Source: Azadirachta indica (lineage: Eukaryota; Streptophyta; Magnoliopsida; Sapindales; Meliaceae). Taken from it: DNA of 64,000 nt. Shown here piece after piece: positions 35,028 to 47,972 of this stretch (its first letter is position 1; each line of letters starts with the position of its first letter). The stretch lies in the NCBI GenBank assembly GCA_022749755.1, contig CM040450.1:2780913-2844912 (forward strand). Direction: 5' to 3'. A model generated the notes under the pieces. That model searched no databases and was not told the DNA's origin. It saw only the letters and a list, made by a program, of their open reading frames with translations. The translations under genes and the position numbers were made by a program.

Positions 35028-35999
35028 AGTCTACAATATAAGTGTGAATAAAGAAGCGCACCTGCTCATTCGCAAATCATATAATGATAACTGTATTACT
35101 AATTAAATGTCTGTTGTGAAGCAAATTATTAATGCATATAGGTTTCTATGTTGAATAAGGTTGCTGCTTTGATATTAAAAAACGATGAGTCAACAGATCG
35201 TTGACTCTCGCTTATGCTCTCTTGGTTTTCAATTAAACAAGGCGGTGGTAATTTTAGTAGTCGGTTGGATAATTTCTCTCTTGATGAAGTTTTCTATTTA
35301 TAGTTTCTTTTGCAATTGATTGGAAAATTTTCGAATGGAAGAAACCGTGAAATGCAGAATAATAATTATTTCAAGAACAAACTAACTATATTGAAGATTC
35401 CTGCTCGATCAACTATTGAACAATATTGAAGATTACCAGTTATTACTGATTTTTCCTGTAAACATGCATCGTAGCCCAAGCAAGCAGGACAAGATTTGAA
35501 GGTTGGCTCTAAATATCTCAGAGCATTTACGTGATTTTATTGCCTTCCCTTTGTTTTAAAGTTTTTACCTGAATCAAACAGACTAGGAAGTCGGAATGTA
35601 AAAAATTGGGTGGTTCGAAATGTAGGAATTTAACTTATAATCTTTTGTTTCAGCAGAATATTTACTGAACAATTTGTTATAATCTTTTGTTTTTACTTTA
35701 AGCAGCGCTTAGTAAATCATATAAAAGGAATAAAACAAATTAGGAATAAATCATATAAGAATTTTATTGTTTAAGTAGAATTCTATTTTATTATTTTGGT
35801 TTAAGTTAAATCTTTTGTTAATAAAATTTCTTATTTTTATTATTCATTAATTTTAATTTATTTAATCAATAATATTTTCTTTCAATTATTTTTTCTATGG
35901 ATTATTTATTTCATCTTTCGTGGATTATTTATCTCTTTAATAGTCTTTATTTTTAAATATTAATATTCAAAACTGTGAAATCTGATGCTTCATAATCAG

Positions 36000-36215
36000 T
36001 TAAAGTTGGATAAATTAGGTGGTTAGTTCATGAAGAAAGCTGATGAGCTAGAAGAAAATTGATGAGTTGAAAAATAAATTGATTTCAAAATTCTGTTAAG
36101 ATAGTTAGTTATTAATTCCTTCAAAGGGCATAATCAATATATATATATATAGAAGAATACTCGTGCCAAGGGAGTCATTCTTTGTACTGTTTTTCAGTTT
36201 TTTCAATTTGCAAGG
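36000..36215 (+). mobile_element. Possible Copia-like LTR remnant
   Basis: The stretch ending CTCGTGCCAAGGGAGTCATT ... TTTTCAATTTGCA followed by GGTGGTATC has the layout of the 3' end of a Copia LTR next to a degenerate tRNA-Met primer site (TGGTATC). A short TA run precedes it. No partner LTR or coding region was found. Confidence 0.35.
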
Positions 36216-38029
36216 TGGTATCTTATTTCAATTGTAGTTCAAAATTAATGGCCGTGCTAGCTTTCATGGCTAACTTGTGTATCGGTAGTTTTCTCCATGA
36301 CTAATAAAATATGTAAATGATCTCTTTCACCCATGGATGTAAGCTTTTAAAGCTGAACCACATAATCCTTGTTTCTTTTCTCATTTTTCTTCCTACTCTT
36401 TTCTTGATTTGTGTTAGATTGAAGTCTGTAAAAGTATAATTTCTTGCATTTATGAATTGGTAACATAACTGGGGAAGTTGTCGATCTTGAGAAAGTAAAA
36501 GAAAACTCTACAGAAATATACGCTAAAATGATATTTAGTATCATTTTTGCATTGCGTCAAAATAAATAAAAAACATAGACGGATGCAGTAAGTCAGTGCA
36601 GTCTCATAGCTTTCTCGACGTTAAAATGAAAGAATACATACTTCTGTCAGTCAAATCTATTACACATCAAAATGAAAAAAGGCCTGCTTCTTTAACGAGG
36701 GTGCAGCCTGGAAATTCTTTGATAGAAGCCCTCGTCTAAATCTTTTCTTACAAGAAATTTGCGATTAAAATTATATATGTTCTCTAAACTATAGTTATTT
36801 AGTTTCAAATTTTAATTTGAAAAGAAATATTTATACAGCTTTTTTTTATTTAAGATTTCTTACAAAAAACAATGTTATTCAATACCCCTTAACCATATAA
36901 TTATATATATATATATGTATAATTGAACATTTTTTGTAATATACTTTTTATATATTACACCACATTAATCGCATATAACTAAGAAATGGTGTATATTTCT
37001 TTTAATTTCTCCTAAAACTAATTCCACCATTTATTAATTTAGTTAAATTTTTTGTAGTTTTCTACTCAATGAAACTAGATTTTGCTCTAATATCTCTTAG
37101 TAACTCCAGGAATGATGTCTAATTGGATAAACTATTATTCGTAAAATTCAATCCTATATATCATGAGCTAAATTAATTTGAAATTCTAAGCATGCAGTTT
37201 ATAATATAAATTTTATATGATTCCACTCCCGACATGTGAATCCAATGGGTTTTACTAAACATAAATATGCTAAAACCAACCAATATCATAAGAAAAAATT
37301 TATCTCTTAATTAGTCCAAAACATAAAGAAACTCCATCAACTAATCAAATTAAGTTAGTGATGACATACAATAAAATGGATAATATTCTCTGGCAAAATT
37401 GCTGTATTTTGTGTGAAACGCATTTCATTGTTTAAAAGTTGACCTTTCTGAATTGAATTATACAGCTTCTAAATATATACTCAAAATCTACGTCTCCAAT
37501 GAGTGGAAAAGAGAACTTATTACATTTATTTCAAATAACAAAAGTGCAAAAGCACCAGTTCCAAATATTAATCGTTCATTATTATAATTGAGAGTCGCAT
37601 TATATATAGTATTGAAAAAGGAAATGCTTTTTAGTTTACTTGATCAAATTATTTAAATTTCACTCGCTAAAATAGGAAAAAGTTTTATTTAGCTTTTATA
37701 TTTGTATAAATAGATATAAAATATATATATATATATATATATAGAATACCATAAATATAAAAGAAAATGATATTGCGATTTAGCTAAATTTTAGCTAAAA
37801 GGAAGCATAAAATATTGGCGAATTACACAAAGATCCGTAGTATACGCATCATACTACTATAAATGAAAGCATATTGAGGATTAACACATACAAATTCAAG
37901 CTTTAATTAATTAATTATATATTAAATTACCCGACCCGACAGGTGAAGAAATCAAACTACAAACTAAATCAATAACTAACTAATCCAAAAATGGAAGCCG
38001 GGAAACATTCATTAATATATATTCTATCG

Positions 38030-38251
38030 ATCGTGTCGAGCAGCCATTGACGACATGGGAAAGTTAGAGTACCTGCTGTAAACAACCGTAGATCGGCGCT
38101 GTCGCAGAAGCATGCCGTAGTATCGAACAGCCGACGTCATAACTGAAATTACGTCCACGAATACGCATGCAAATTCCTGAAATACGTAGATGCTCTTCCG
38201 CAGAATTACAGTCGTCAGAACAGAAATTGTATCCACGACAAGGCTACTCAT
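38030..38251 (-). other. GC-richer patch with minus-strand open frame
   Basis: A minus-strand frame (38251-38024) contains an acceptor-like TTTACAGCAG before a YSNFPMSSMAARHDR-stop ending. It looks like a final exon of something, but I do not recognise the protein. About 100 bp of it has a diverged relative at 46587-46675. Confidence 0.3.
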
Positions 38252-39237
38252 TTTTTTGTTTGGTTCTGATTTTGGGATTGATGTTGTTGCGGCATTTCAC
38301 AAGGCTTTACATAGATTTGATTTGAGAGATAGGAGAAGGCATGTTCCATTTTGTAACATAAAATTATTGTTGTCTCGTAATTACCGAAATATCCCTCACA
38401 GGCAAGCTAAATCTCGTGGAATTTTGTGCATGTCCGAAAGAATGTCTCCCTTCCCAAGTTTCTTAATGAATTTCAACACACTGTTGAATTTTCCTTGGAA
38501 AAAGCAAATGGAAATTTTCATGCGTATACACACAGTCTCTTCTACTTGTACACATATTATTAGAATACAAACGTTTAGAGTCGATTATATTTAGTTAGGT
38601 TTCTAACATTGAAGTTTAATTCAGTGGCTTCAAATTGCTAAACATAGAAATGGAAGTCGATTACATTAGAGCGGAACTTGGTCGAATTGGGAATTAATAG
38701 AGTGGCATGGTTATAATGGTAATTTTGATAATAAATGTCAGAGCGCAAATATAAAATGAGAATGATGACATAATGGGCTCATTGTTTAGTTGGATCGGCT
38801 ATTATTAACTGTTCGTACAGTCGATTTAGTAAACTCTCTTTGAATATGTCGACACTCTTAAGACAGAAAATTAAATTTCCTAGGCAGCTAAGATAAGCAA
38901 ACTAGTTTCTTTCGGCATAAAGTGACAAACTTTCAATAAAATATTTTACAAGATGTGTAAATATTATTATTAAATGTCGTTGAAATAAAGTTTACGTCAA
39001 ATTTAGTATTTTTTTACGAAAAAAAAATGAAAAGTTTAGATTAAATTTATGGGTGGTAGCCAAGAAAGTTTATGTTAAAAGAAAACTAAGTGAAATTTTT
39101 ACTAAATTGAAGAAAAAATTGCTTCAAAGCATTGTATGTGGTGATTTTTTTAATTAATAATATTGTATTTTTTGGTGATATTGAAATTTTATCTTAACTA
39201 ATTAATTATTACTTGTAAATTATGTGGAACTTATTTT

Positions 39238-41576
39238 TGTTTGGGAAAATACTCGATCATCAAATATGTCAAGCCATCAAATGATATGTGGTGGGGTTCA
39301 ATAATCTCCTGACATTGGTGACACATGTAAGATTGAGCAAAAAGTAAAGGACTTATCATGGTCGGATAGTTAGATCAGGTCAGGTATAAAATATCACTCG
39401 ACTTGGCTCAACGTGGGCAGTGAAAATCTTGCCATGCATTTAATCTACTAACTGTTCATCCTCTCCACTTTCAATCATGGGGAGAACATAAAACGTGGTT
39501 AGAAAATAGTTAAAGACAGTAACTCCTTGCGTCTATAAAACCCCGACAACGGAAAGGAAAGGTACGCACATTGAATTCTAGCAAAAACGCTACTCAATTT
39601 TTTTTTCTTCCTTTTAAGTAAACTATCTGACTTAAGCATTTGGATCCATATAATGGGCAAATTGGCTATCTCTCTTACTTCGTTTATTTTGCAGGCAAGC
39701 TTGAATCCAGTGTAATCAGGAAGCGTTGAACTTTGTTGTTTGAAGTCGAAATTAACATATTTTCGGCATCAATAGTTGGCACCGTCTGTGGGAAGAGAAC
39801 AAGAAGCTAATTGTAGAATTTCGGGGGTTAAACTGAAGATGGCTGCGAAGGATAAGCATCATTCGTTGAGACCACGCGTGACAAAGAGAGTTCCATTGCA
39901 GGATGACTCTAGGAGCTTTTGTCCATACGAAGAGGAATCTAATTTGCGAACCAATTCAAATCCATAGCCACCTAGTCAAGCAACACTTCGACTAGATCTG
40001 AGCAAAGCAATTGGTTGCGACGAGACTTAGAAGATAGTCGCCAATTGCACGCTGAGAAAGATAGGAAAATGGCGAGATTGGAGGATACGATAGTGCCTTT
40101 GCAAAAAAAGTTAGAAGAATTGAAACAAATGTTGAGATAAGGAGCAAGAAAGTGCACGGGGAATGACGTGCCGATAGAGTATGAAGAAAGTAGTGTGCCA
40201 AGGCTTCAACATGAGAAAGGGGACAGTGATTCTCAGAGGACGGGCTCCAAAGGTAACAACAGCGACTATGGTTTGCCAGAAGTTGAGCTCTCGAGAAGGA
40301 AAAGGTACTCCGCATCCCAGAAAGGGAAAAGAAAGGTTGTGAAATAGCCATTTCGCGGAAAATGGAGTAATCTGGGTCCTAACGCGCCTATCATCATATG
40401 AGGGCACCCAATTCCATAATTCTTGTATAACTAGTATGCTCGGGAAAATAATTCGAAGCACACTGCCGAGTAGAGCTTGCACTCATACGACATACCCTCA
40501 TACTTGAATCAGAAAGGTAAAAAGAAAATGAAAGCTTACTGATTAGAGGGAGTTTTTGGTGAAAAAGCGTGACTTAAACAAGATCGAAGAGAGCTTAGGA
40601 AGCAAGGAGCGGCGTAGGCACGGCAAAGGAGTTGTTTGCAAGAGAGAGACGGCTAGAAAATAAGAAACAAAATGAAATTCGTGTATTTATACTTGAGCTC
40701 GGCTAATCCGTGCCGTCCAAAATTAAGGGTCTAGATGATCCACGTCAAAGGCTTTAAATGCTAAATGACTACTTGCACAGCGACTACAGCAATGGCCCAA
40801 TGAAAGGATGCCAAGTGGCCCAATTTTGGATTAACAAAAAGTAGCCATTGAAAAGGCAATTGTTGAACGTTTCTCGAGGAAACGCATCTCCTAAAAGCTG
40901 TGCAACTATCCACCTTCTCGAATGTGAAACGGTGTATTTAAGCTTGGAACAAGGAAAGGACAACTCTATGCTCGGGATAAAAATTAATTAAATAGTCTTT
41001 AATAAAATAGCGTTTAACTAGAAACTCAGGGGGCTAATGTTTCGGAAAATACCCAAGCATCAAATATGTCAAGCCATCAAATGACGTGTGGTCGGATTCA
41101 ATAATCTCCCAAGACTGAATGGCACATATAAGACTGAGCAAAAAGTAGAGGACTCATTACGGTAAGATAGCTGGATCAGGTCCGGTATAAAATATCACCT
41201 GACTTGGCTCAACGTGGGCAGCGAAAATCTTGCCATGCATTTCATCCACTAACCACTCATCCTTTCCACTTTCAATCATGGGGAGAATGTGAAATGTGGT
41301 TAGAAAAATAACTGAACACAGTTATTCCTCGCGTCTATAAAACCCTGACAGCAGAAAAGAAAGGTACATACATTGAATTCTAGCAAAAATACTGCTAAAT
41401 TTTCTTTTCTTCCTCTTAAGTAAACTGTTTGACTTAAGTATCAGAGTGCATACGTCGGGCAAGTCGGCTATCTCTCTGACTTCGTTTGTTTTGCAGGCAA
41501 GCTTGAATCCAGTGTAATCAAGAAGAATTAAACTTTATTATTTGAAATTAAAATTAACAAATTTTTAGCATCAACA
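39238..41576 (+). mobile_element. Non-autonomous LTR retrotransposon, Ty3/gypsy-like, complete ends
   Basis: LTR1 39238-39774 and LTR2 41038-41576 (537 and 539 bp, roughly 10-13% different by eye) both start TGTTT; LTR2 ends CA, and in LTR1 the end has decayed to TA. A perfect 5-bp target duplication ATTTT flanks the element (39233-39237 and 41577-41581). LTR1 is followed at once by GTTGGCACCGTCTGTGGGAA, a primer-binding region typical of plant Ty3/gypsy elements of the Tat type, and CTCAGGGGG precedes LTR2 as the purine tract. The internal region is only 1263 bp. It holds a gag-like start (ATG at 39839, MAAKDKHHSLRPRVTKR) and a coiled-coil-like stretch near 40045-40140 (KDRKMARLEDT, KKLEELKQML), but no protease, reverse transcriptase or integrase. 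Confidence 0.88.
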
Positions 41577-41581
41577 ATTTT

Positions 41582-42923
41582 AAACTACTAAATTGAAAAA
41601 AAAAAAAAATTGCTCCAAAGCATTATTGCTTGCATCTTGTTTTAAAGTACATGTAGTAGTTTGTTAATTAATTATTTTATTTTAATCGAGCATATATTCT
41701 CTACTTCTTTTACGATAGTGAAATTGTTAGTTGATTATTTGTGTAGTATAAGTGGGTTCATGTACGTGGGTCTTGTTAACTATACTATGATTATGGCTTT
41801 TAAGTTAAGCATAAAAATTTTGCATTATTTAGTTTGTTAATTGATTTATTTAGTTCTAATTGACCATAGGTCACTTTTTGGAGCTTCAATAAATGGAAAT
41901 GAATCAGTGTATAGCAACAGGGAATTCATAAATTTAACTCAATGGAATTTTAAATAAGTGATGTGAACATTTTTATTAAGATCCATTCAATGAATCAAAT
42001 TTTTTATACATTTTATTTATACTTTAATTCATACAAAAAAATTGGTTTTAGTAAACATAAAAAAGAATATGTAGATAGTAGATTTAATCATAGAATTACA
42101 ATTACCCCAAAAAATTGTATTTTTCAGTAAGTTATCACCAAATAAAAAATAAAAAGAACTATAAACATGTTTAACATCATGATTATTAATTTCACAACTA
42201 TATGAAATTTAATATTAAATGCTTGAGAATAAGAAGTTCGAATGGTAAATTTTGTTTAATTTTATTATTTTTTAATAAAGATGATTAAATTAAAAAAGAA
42301 AATTACAAAAGATTTAAGAAAAATTATGCATAAATTGTAAAAGAAATGACAAATAAGAGCAAGAAAATGGTCCAAAAATGTGAAAAAAAAATTGAGAGAG
42401 GGAATTATAAAATTAAGATTTATTTTTTATTGACAATAAAAATATGTGTACAAATTATTGTGATGATTTAATATTTTTAAATTTTTGTTTTTATTTTGAG
42501 AAATAAAAAAAGTTATTGGAGGCTAAACTGCAATTGTTTTAACTAATTAGTAAAACTTAACATAACACTTTCTTACCAGGGACTAATCTAGCTATAATAT
42601 CCTTAACAATTTACTAGAGTTTATTTAAAAATTTAGTGATTTCTTTTTTTTTTGCAGTGGGGCCTTAAGTCCCCACTAAGCATGCAGTACGTCCACCAGC
42701 GCTATACATCATCTAATTATGATATATATACGAATTATTAAAAATGGTGTTTTCGTATGAGCCACTTTCATTAAGTTTTCTATTTTCGAAAACGATTTGT
42801 AGGTTGTCTTTTACATACATATAACACCTCTATTTCCTAAAATATTTGATAATATATATTCAAACATGCATATAATACTCTAATCAACACTTTTATACTC
42901 TTAAATTTATGACTAATCTAAAA
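41582..42923. other. AT-rich DNA between two LTR elements
   Basis: No gene recognised. A 22-nt near-palindrome centred on CTTAAG lies at 42656-42677. Confidence 0.5.
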
Positions 42924-44019
42924 TAGGCGTTTGGAAAAATAGTGTCGGGCCCATGAAATTATGGGTTTCGTGTTAACTGCCTTGATGTTTGAGCAATTTC
43001 AATACATTCTATTCAGTTTAACTTAGGAAAGATTTTAGTCAGCCGGCACATAAGTGAGTCTGATTGGTTAATAAAACTGTCATATGAAGAAATCCTTATG
43101 AGAGGGAAAAAACTAGAATTGGTAGTTCTAATTTGCGACAAATAAGGATTCCACAAGATGCACTCTAAATTCTATCAGAATTCCTAATGTTATTAAAATA
43201 AAGAAGCTAGCACTCCTGTATATATGTCGTATTCTCTTCATGTAAGAGCATTCATAATTTTTCTAAAATAAGTAGTAAAATAATTTTTTCTTTCGAACGA
43301 AGAAGAGAAAAATTCAATATTTACTTTGTGGTATCGAAGTCCTAAATTTCTGTATCAACAGTTGGCACTGTCTGTAGGAAACCTTTCAAAAAGCTATGGA
43401 GGAACAATAAGTCGTCAGAAGGCATCCATCTAAAAGGATTGACAAGGGAGACTCATCGGACTCCAATTGTCAACTACCCCTATTATGGCAATCCCAAGGA
43501 CAAGAAGCAATCCACGATGGGGATACAGATGCAGTCCAAATCGTACAAAGGCTAAAAGAAAGTTAGCGTAAATACTTGAAAAGAAATAAACAAGTGAAAG
43601 CTTTAGAGAACAAGAACAAGTTAATGGAAAAAAAGATCGAAAATCTTAAGAGGATAATTCAAGAAGCCATAATTAGGAGACAAATTCTAGAGAAGCCGCG
43701 ACCATCGGAAACGAAGAAAACGTTACCCCACCTAGAGATCCATATAAATATTTACCTACAGGAAAATCAGAAAGTAGATTACATGTACAGAACAATTATC
43801 ATAGGCAGAAGTATGCATTAGTCCCTGAGGAAAGAGTTCAAGACTAGGAGCAAACATGCGTTGATCAAAACAAAACTGGGGCAAAGAATGTCTGAACATA
43901 GCGTGAGTCTAGAAGATATGAGAGCATACTTAAACCAAAAATGCAAAAGGAATAAGGAAAAGACTGCTTCTTAAAAAACTCTAAACTCTGAATAGAGCAA
44001 AACCCATAACTAAGTGGTT

Positions 44020-44318
44020 GATGAGGTTAGGCATCGATTTGTTGCAAAAGAACTGAGATTAGTGCTTATCAGGATAGATGCTTACCAACAACAAGTCGAA
44101 AAATATTATAACAAGAGAGTTCGTGCGAGGAAGACTCGGTGTTGCAGCAAGTCACATAAAACACTAAAGTACTTGGTGAAGAAGCTTTAAGAGCAAACTG
44201 GAAAGGTTCATACTAGTTGACCAGAATCATTCAACTAAGAGTTTATAAGTTACAATACCCAGATAGAAAAGAGGTCAAGAAACCATGGAACGCAAAAGTG
44301 CTAAAGAAGTATTACTCT
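44020..44318 (+). pseudogene. Integrase C-terminal remnant of a Ty3/gypsy pol
   Basis: Reads in two frames as the usual end of plant gypsy integrases (YYNKRVRARK early, KLQYPD and KKPWN late), with at least three stops and a frameshift. It fixes the class of the surrounding LTR element. Confidence 0.75.
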
Positions 44319-44397
44319 TAAAAAATTGTTGATAAAAAGATCTGAATATGATTCAGATCACAACAATATGTTATTCTAATATCTTAGTAACTCGAAA

Positions 44398-45000
44398 GTT
44401 GCTGTAAAAAGGATTTTACTACATTTTAGATCAAGCAACCATAGTTAAAAGATTAATAAATGTCATACATTTAAGAGTTGCTATAAAAAAGGTTTGACTG
44501 CAGTTCTAATCAGGCAACAACGATTAAAAGATTAATAAATTTCGATTATTTAGCAAGTTTTCATAAAAAGATTTGACTATAGTTCAGATTAGAAGATTAA
44601 TAAATTTTAGCAAATTGCTATAAAAATATCTTATTACAATTCAGATCAAACAACGATAATTGGGAATTCAATGGAGTTTGTTTACTTAGCAAATTGTCCT
44701 ACAAAGATCTAATCATAGTTCATATTAGACAATGATTAGAAGTTATTCATATAAGGAAATCATTAAAAAGATTTGACCACAGTTCAGATAAGAAAATCAG
44801 TAAATTTTGCTTATTCAACAAACTACCACAAAAAGAATTTGACCTTAATTTGGATCAGACGACGAAATAGGTTTTAAAAAAAGTTGTTGTAAAAATATTT
44901 GATCTTAATTCAGATTATACAACAAATAGAAGAATTATAAAATTTGTTTCATACAGGAATTGTTAAAGAGAAGACCTAATCAAAGTTTAGACTTTACGTC
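44398..45000. repeat. Degenerate tandem repeats between integrase and 3' LTR
   Basis: About eight to nine related units spaced roughly 57-80 bp, each with a TTGCTRTAAAAA-GATTTGACTA core followed by a TTCAGATCA-like and usually an AACAACGATTA-like piece (starts near 44398, 44476, 44556, 44613, 44692, 44754, 44820, 44883, 44956). Confidence 0.7.
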
Positions 45001-45923
45001 GACCTCTATTTAATATTGGCAAAGTTTATTTCAATCAAGAATCATAAAAGAAGACTTGAAAGCAAGCTCAGGCCACGATGCATCTTAGTATGCAATCTAT
45101 TTACTCTATATGATTTGCTTGATTAAGACAATGGAATAAAAAATATTGTAAATGAACATTGATATAACGTTAGCTAAAAATAAAAAATAAAATAAATAAC
45201 ACCAATTTAAGTATTAAAAATTCTAAGCATAAAAAACACAACTTTTTAAATTCTTACTTATATTTTTTATATTTTTTTTTAAAAAAAAATCTCTAACTTA
45301 AATATCGAAGGGCTTTTTTTGGTAAAACGAGCTTCTCCTAATCGTTATTTGTTTTAAAGGTTATTTACAATAAAAAAAAGAAATTTTTGTTGGATGTCGA
45401 GGTTCATGTTTGAAGTTCAAATCTATGAATCGTTTTTAAATAAAATTTTCAGTGAAAGAACTAGTTTCACTGAAAACTGGGAGACTTGATATTTGAGAAG
45501 ATAGCGTCATACCTATGAAATTAATGGGTTTCGTGTTAACTACCCTAATGCTTGAATAGTTCTAATACATCATGTTCAGCTTAACTAAGGAAAGATTCTG
45601 CTCCGGCATCACACAAGTGAGTCTAATCGGCTAATAAGATTGTCACCGTAAAAAATCCTTATGAGATGGGAGAAAAGTAAAATTAATAGTTCTAATTTGA
45701 GACAAATTAAGATTCGACAAGATACACTCCAAATTCTATCAGAATTCCTAATGTCAGTAGAATAAAGAAATTAGCACTCTGATGTCTATGTGGCATTCTC
45801 TTCATATAAAAGCATTCATAATTTTTCTAAAATAAACAATAAAGTAATTTTTTCTTTCAAGTGAAGAAGAGAAAATTTCAATATTTTTGTGTGGTATTAA
45901 AGTCACAAATTCCAATATCAACA

Positions 45924-46824
45924 ATAGATAACAAATTATATAAAATTATTAATTTTTTTATATTCAAATAATTTAAATTAGATTAAAAAAATTATCTAAA
46001 TGTAAATAATACTTCTAAGAACTAATTAATTAATTGATATTAAAGTGTAGACAATGATTATACTAGTGGAAAATTTAATTAAAAGAAACTTGAGGAGAAA
46101 TTTGGAAAGTAATTATAGAGAAAGAAATGACGTTACGACAAAAAGTTTAAAAAAATTAGAATTTTTATGGTTAATAGGTGTTGAGAGTGTCTTTTTTTGT
46201 CTTTTTTTTTGTTAATTTAGTCAAATAAATTTAGAATATAACTAATTTGATAACTTAAGTGAAAAATGAAGTACTGTAATAAATTTTCTAATATAAAAAA
46301 GCCATAAAATCATATCGAATCCAACCAATCAATTAGTTAGATTTTACAAAACTGTTTGGTTTTATTTTAAAGCTATTCAATTCCATTTTCGTTTTAACTT
46401 TTAAAAGCGTTTTTTCAATTTCAAAATACAGTGACACAATATACATTTTTATCTGTGATTTACACAACATCTATTGTATATAAATGAAAATCAACGTACT
46501 CTATATAATCACTAGAAAGACCTGTAAATTTAGGAACTATACAACTACACGAATAAAACATTTAGTTCTAACAGAAAGAAGGCAATGATATGGGAAAGTA
46601 AAGAGTACCTGTTGTAGAAACAACTGCAAAAGAAGCACGTATCCAATATGGGTGCATTCAGAAATTAGCAGGTTGCATATGGATCACAGTTAATTCTTCG
46701 GCTAATGGCCCACCTCATTTCTAATTTGGGCTATCAAACTATGTTTTGAGGCCCACCTATCACAAAGTTTCTATTCATTCTTTCTTCCTAGCACAAGAAT
46801 ATCATCAAGTTACTTTCATTATTA
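45924..46824. other. Spacer between LTR element and long-TIR element
   Basis: AT-rich. 46587-46675 is a diverged relative of 38052-38150. Otherwise nothing recognised. Confidence 0.5.
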
Positions 46825-47507
46825 GGGGTTGTAACACATATCTCCCCTGAAATTTAGCCTTTTAATACTTAAAGAGATTATTTGCCTTAATTAACACGGA
46901 CCTCCCTGAGGACATCCATTACCATAAATATTGGTTGAACATACATATTTACCCTTTAGTTTGCCAAATTCTAAAAAAAGACAAAAAATTGAAGCCTTGG
47001 ATTCGTTAATTTTTTAGTGAGGTTATTATTTACCGTGGGCTCACACAATGTCCAAAAATATAAGCTTTTGACATTTTGTTTATAAATAGATAATTTGGAT
47101 GACTTGCTACTATAAGTATCTTGCTGTGTCCTTTATCATCAAGCTATTTAAACTTCAAGGCTGTAATCAAGTCACCATCACTCTTTATAGGAAGCCTATC
47201 CTCGGTCCAAGGAAACTCCACCTAGAAAGTGACACATCACCACTCATCAAATTGAATTTTTGAGCCTAATACATATTGTATATCATCCTACAGCTGCACC
47301 AAACATAGGACTTTTTATCAATCCTTGCAATTTCATACACTTTGTTTCAAATATTGCAATGAATATTAAACCTTTTCATGCTACAAAATACAAACCACAC
47401 CAAAGAAGCATACATTAAGCACAAAAGCAATAACATATTCAAACTACTAATAGGCAAATACACTTAGTTAGTTTGTAACAAAACTGATAACTATGAATTT
47501 ATTTGCA

Positions 47508-47972
47508 GTTTACAGCGAACATTTTCTTGTTTTGTGCACAATATATATTAGATATATTTAGACATTCTTGTGTGTAACAAATGGGCATCAATTTCAGATT
47601 CAAAGAAAAAAATTATAGGAATAATGTCTTCTCAAATAAACACTACAATTCAGCCAAGAATAACAACTATAAATGCTTTTACCTCAAATACACAAGCTAC
47701 ATTCTTTTATAATGTGCCCAGATTCCATGTGTAATTTCTAGTTTATAACAAACATTTTCTTGTGAATTGCACACTATACATGGGATATATTCATACAAGA
47801 GTTGTGCAACAAATAAGCATCAATTTTATATTTAGACAACGAAATTGCATCGATAATGTCTTTGTTAAATACACACTACAATTTAATCAAGAATAACAAC
47901 TACAAATGCTTTTACCTTAAATACACAAGTTTCATAGAATTATAATGTACCCAAATTCCATGTCTAATTACT
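47508..47972. repeat. Tandem duplication of about 235 bp
   Basis: Copies at about 47508-47735 and 47742-47972 share AACATTTTCTTGT, AATAAGCATCAATTT-like, AAGAATAACAACTA and AAATGCTTTTACCT segments in the same order, at roughly 80% identity by eye. Inside the long-TIR element. Confidence 0.75.

Larger units (their letters stand above)
35028..39232. other. Intergenic DNA between gene E and the retroelement island
   Basis: Apart from the probable LTR remnant at 36000-36215 and the GC-richer patch at 38030-38250, this is AT-rich spacer. An (AT)n run lies at about 37721-37742. No gene recognised. Confidence 0.5.
42924..45923 (+). mobile_element. Internally reduced Ty3/gypsy retrotransposon with 3' tandem repeats
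   Basis: LTR1 42924-43360 and LTR2 45487-45923 are both 437 bp, clearly diverged, and end TATCAACA. LTR1 is followed by GTTGGCACTGTCTGTAGGAA, the same primer region as the element at 39238. Internal traces: a Lys-rich coiled-coil gag-like frame (43576-43821), then a broken C-terminal integrase end at about 44020-44318, where DAYQQQVEKYYNKRVRARK and, in another frame, RVYKLQYPDRKEVKKPWN can be read, with stops between. Protease, reverse transcriptase and RNase H are missing. Between integrase and LTR2 lie repeated units (44398-45000). The expected 5-bp target duplication is not evident (TAAAA versus ATAGA), which suggests age or rearrangement. Confidence 0.85.

Noticed and set aside
40111..40482. 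Overlapping minus-strand frames of about 120 residues
   Set aside because: They are antisense to the gag-like interior of the LTR element at 39238-41576 and resemble no protein I know.
44398..45000. CRISPR-like array
   Set aside because: Units are irregular in length, lack distinct spacers and lie inside a plant LTR element.
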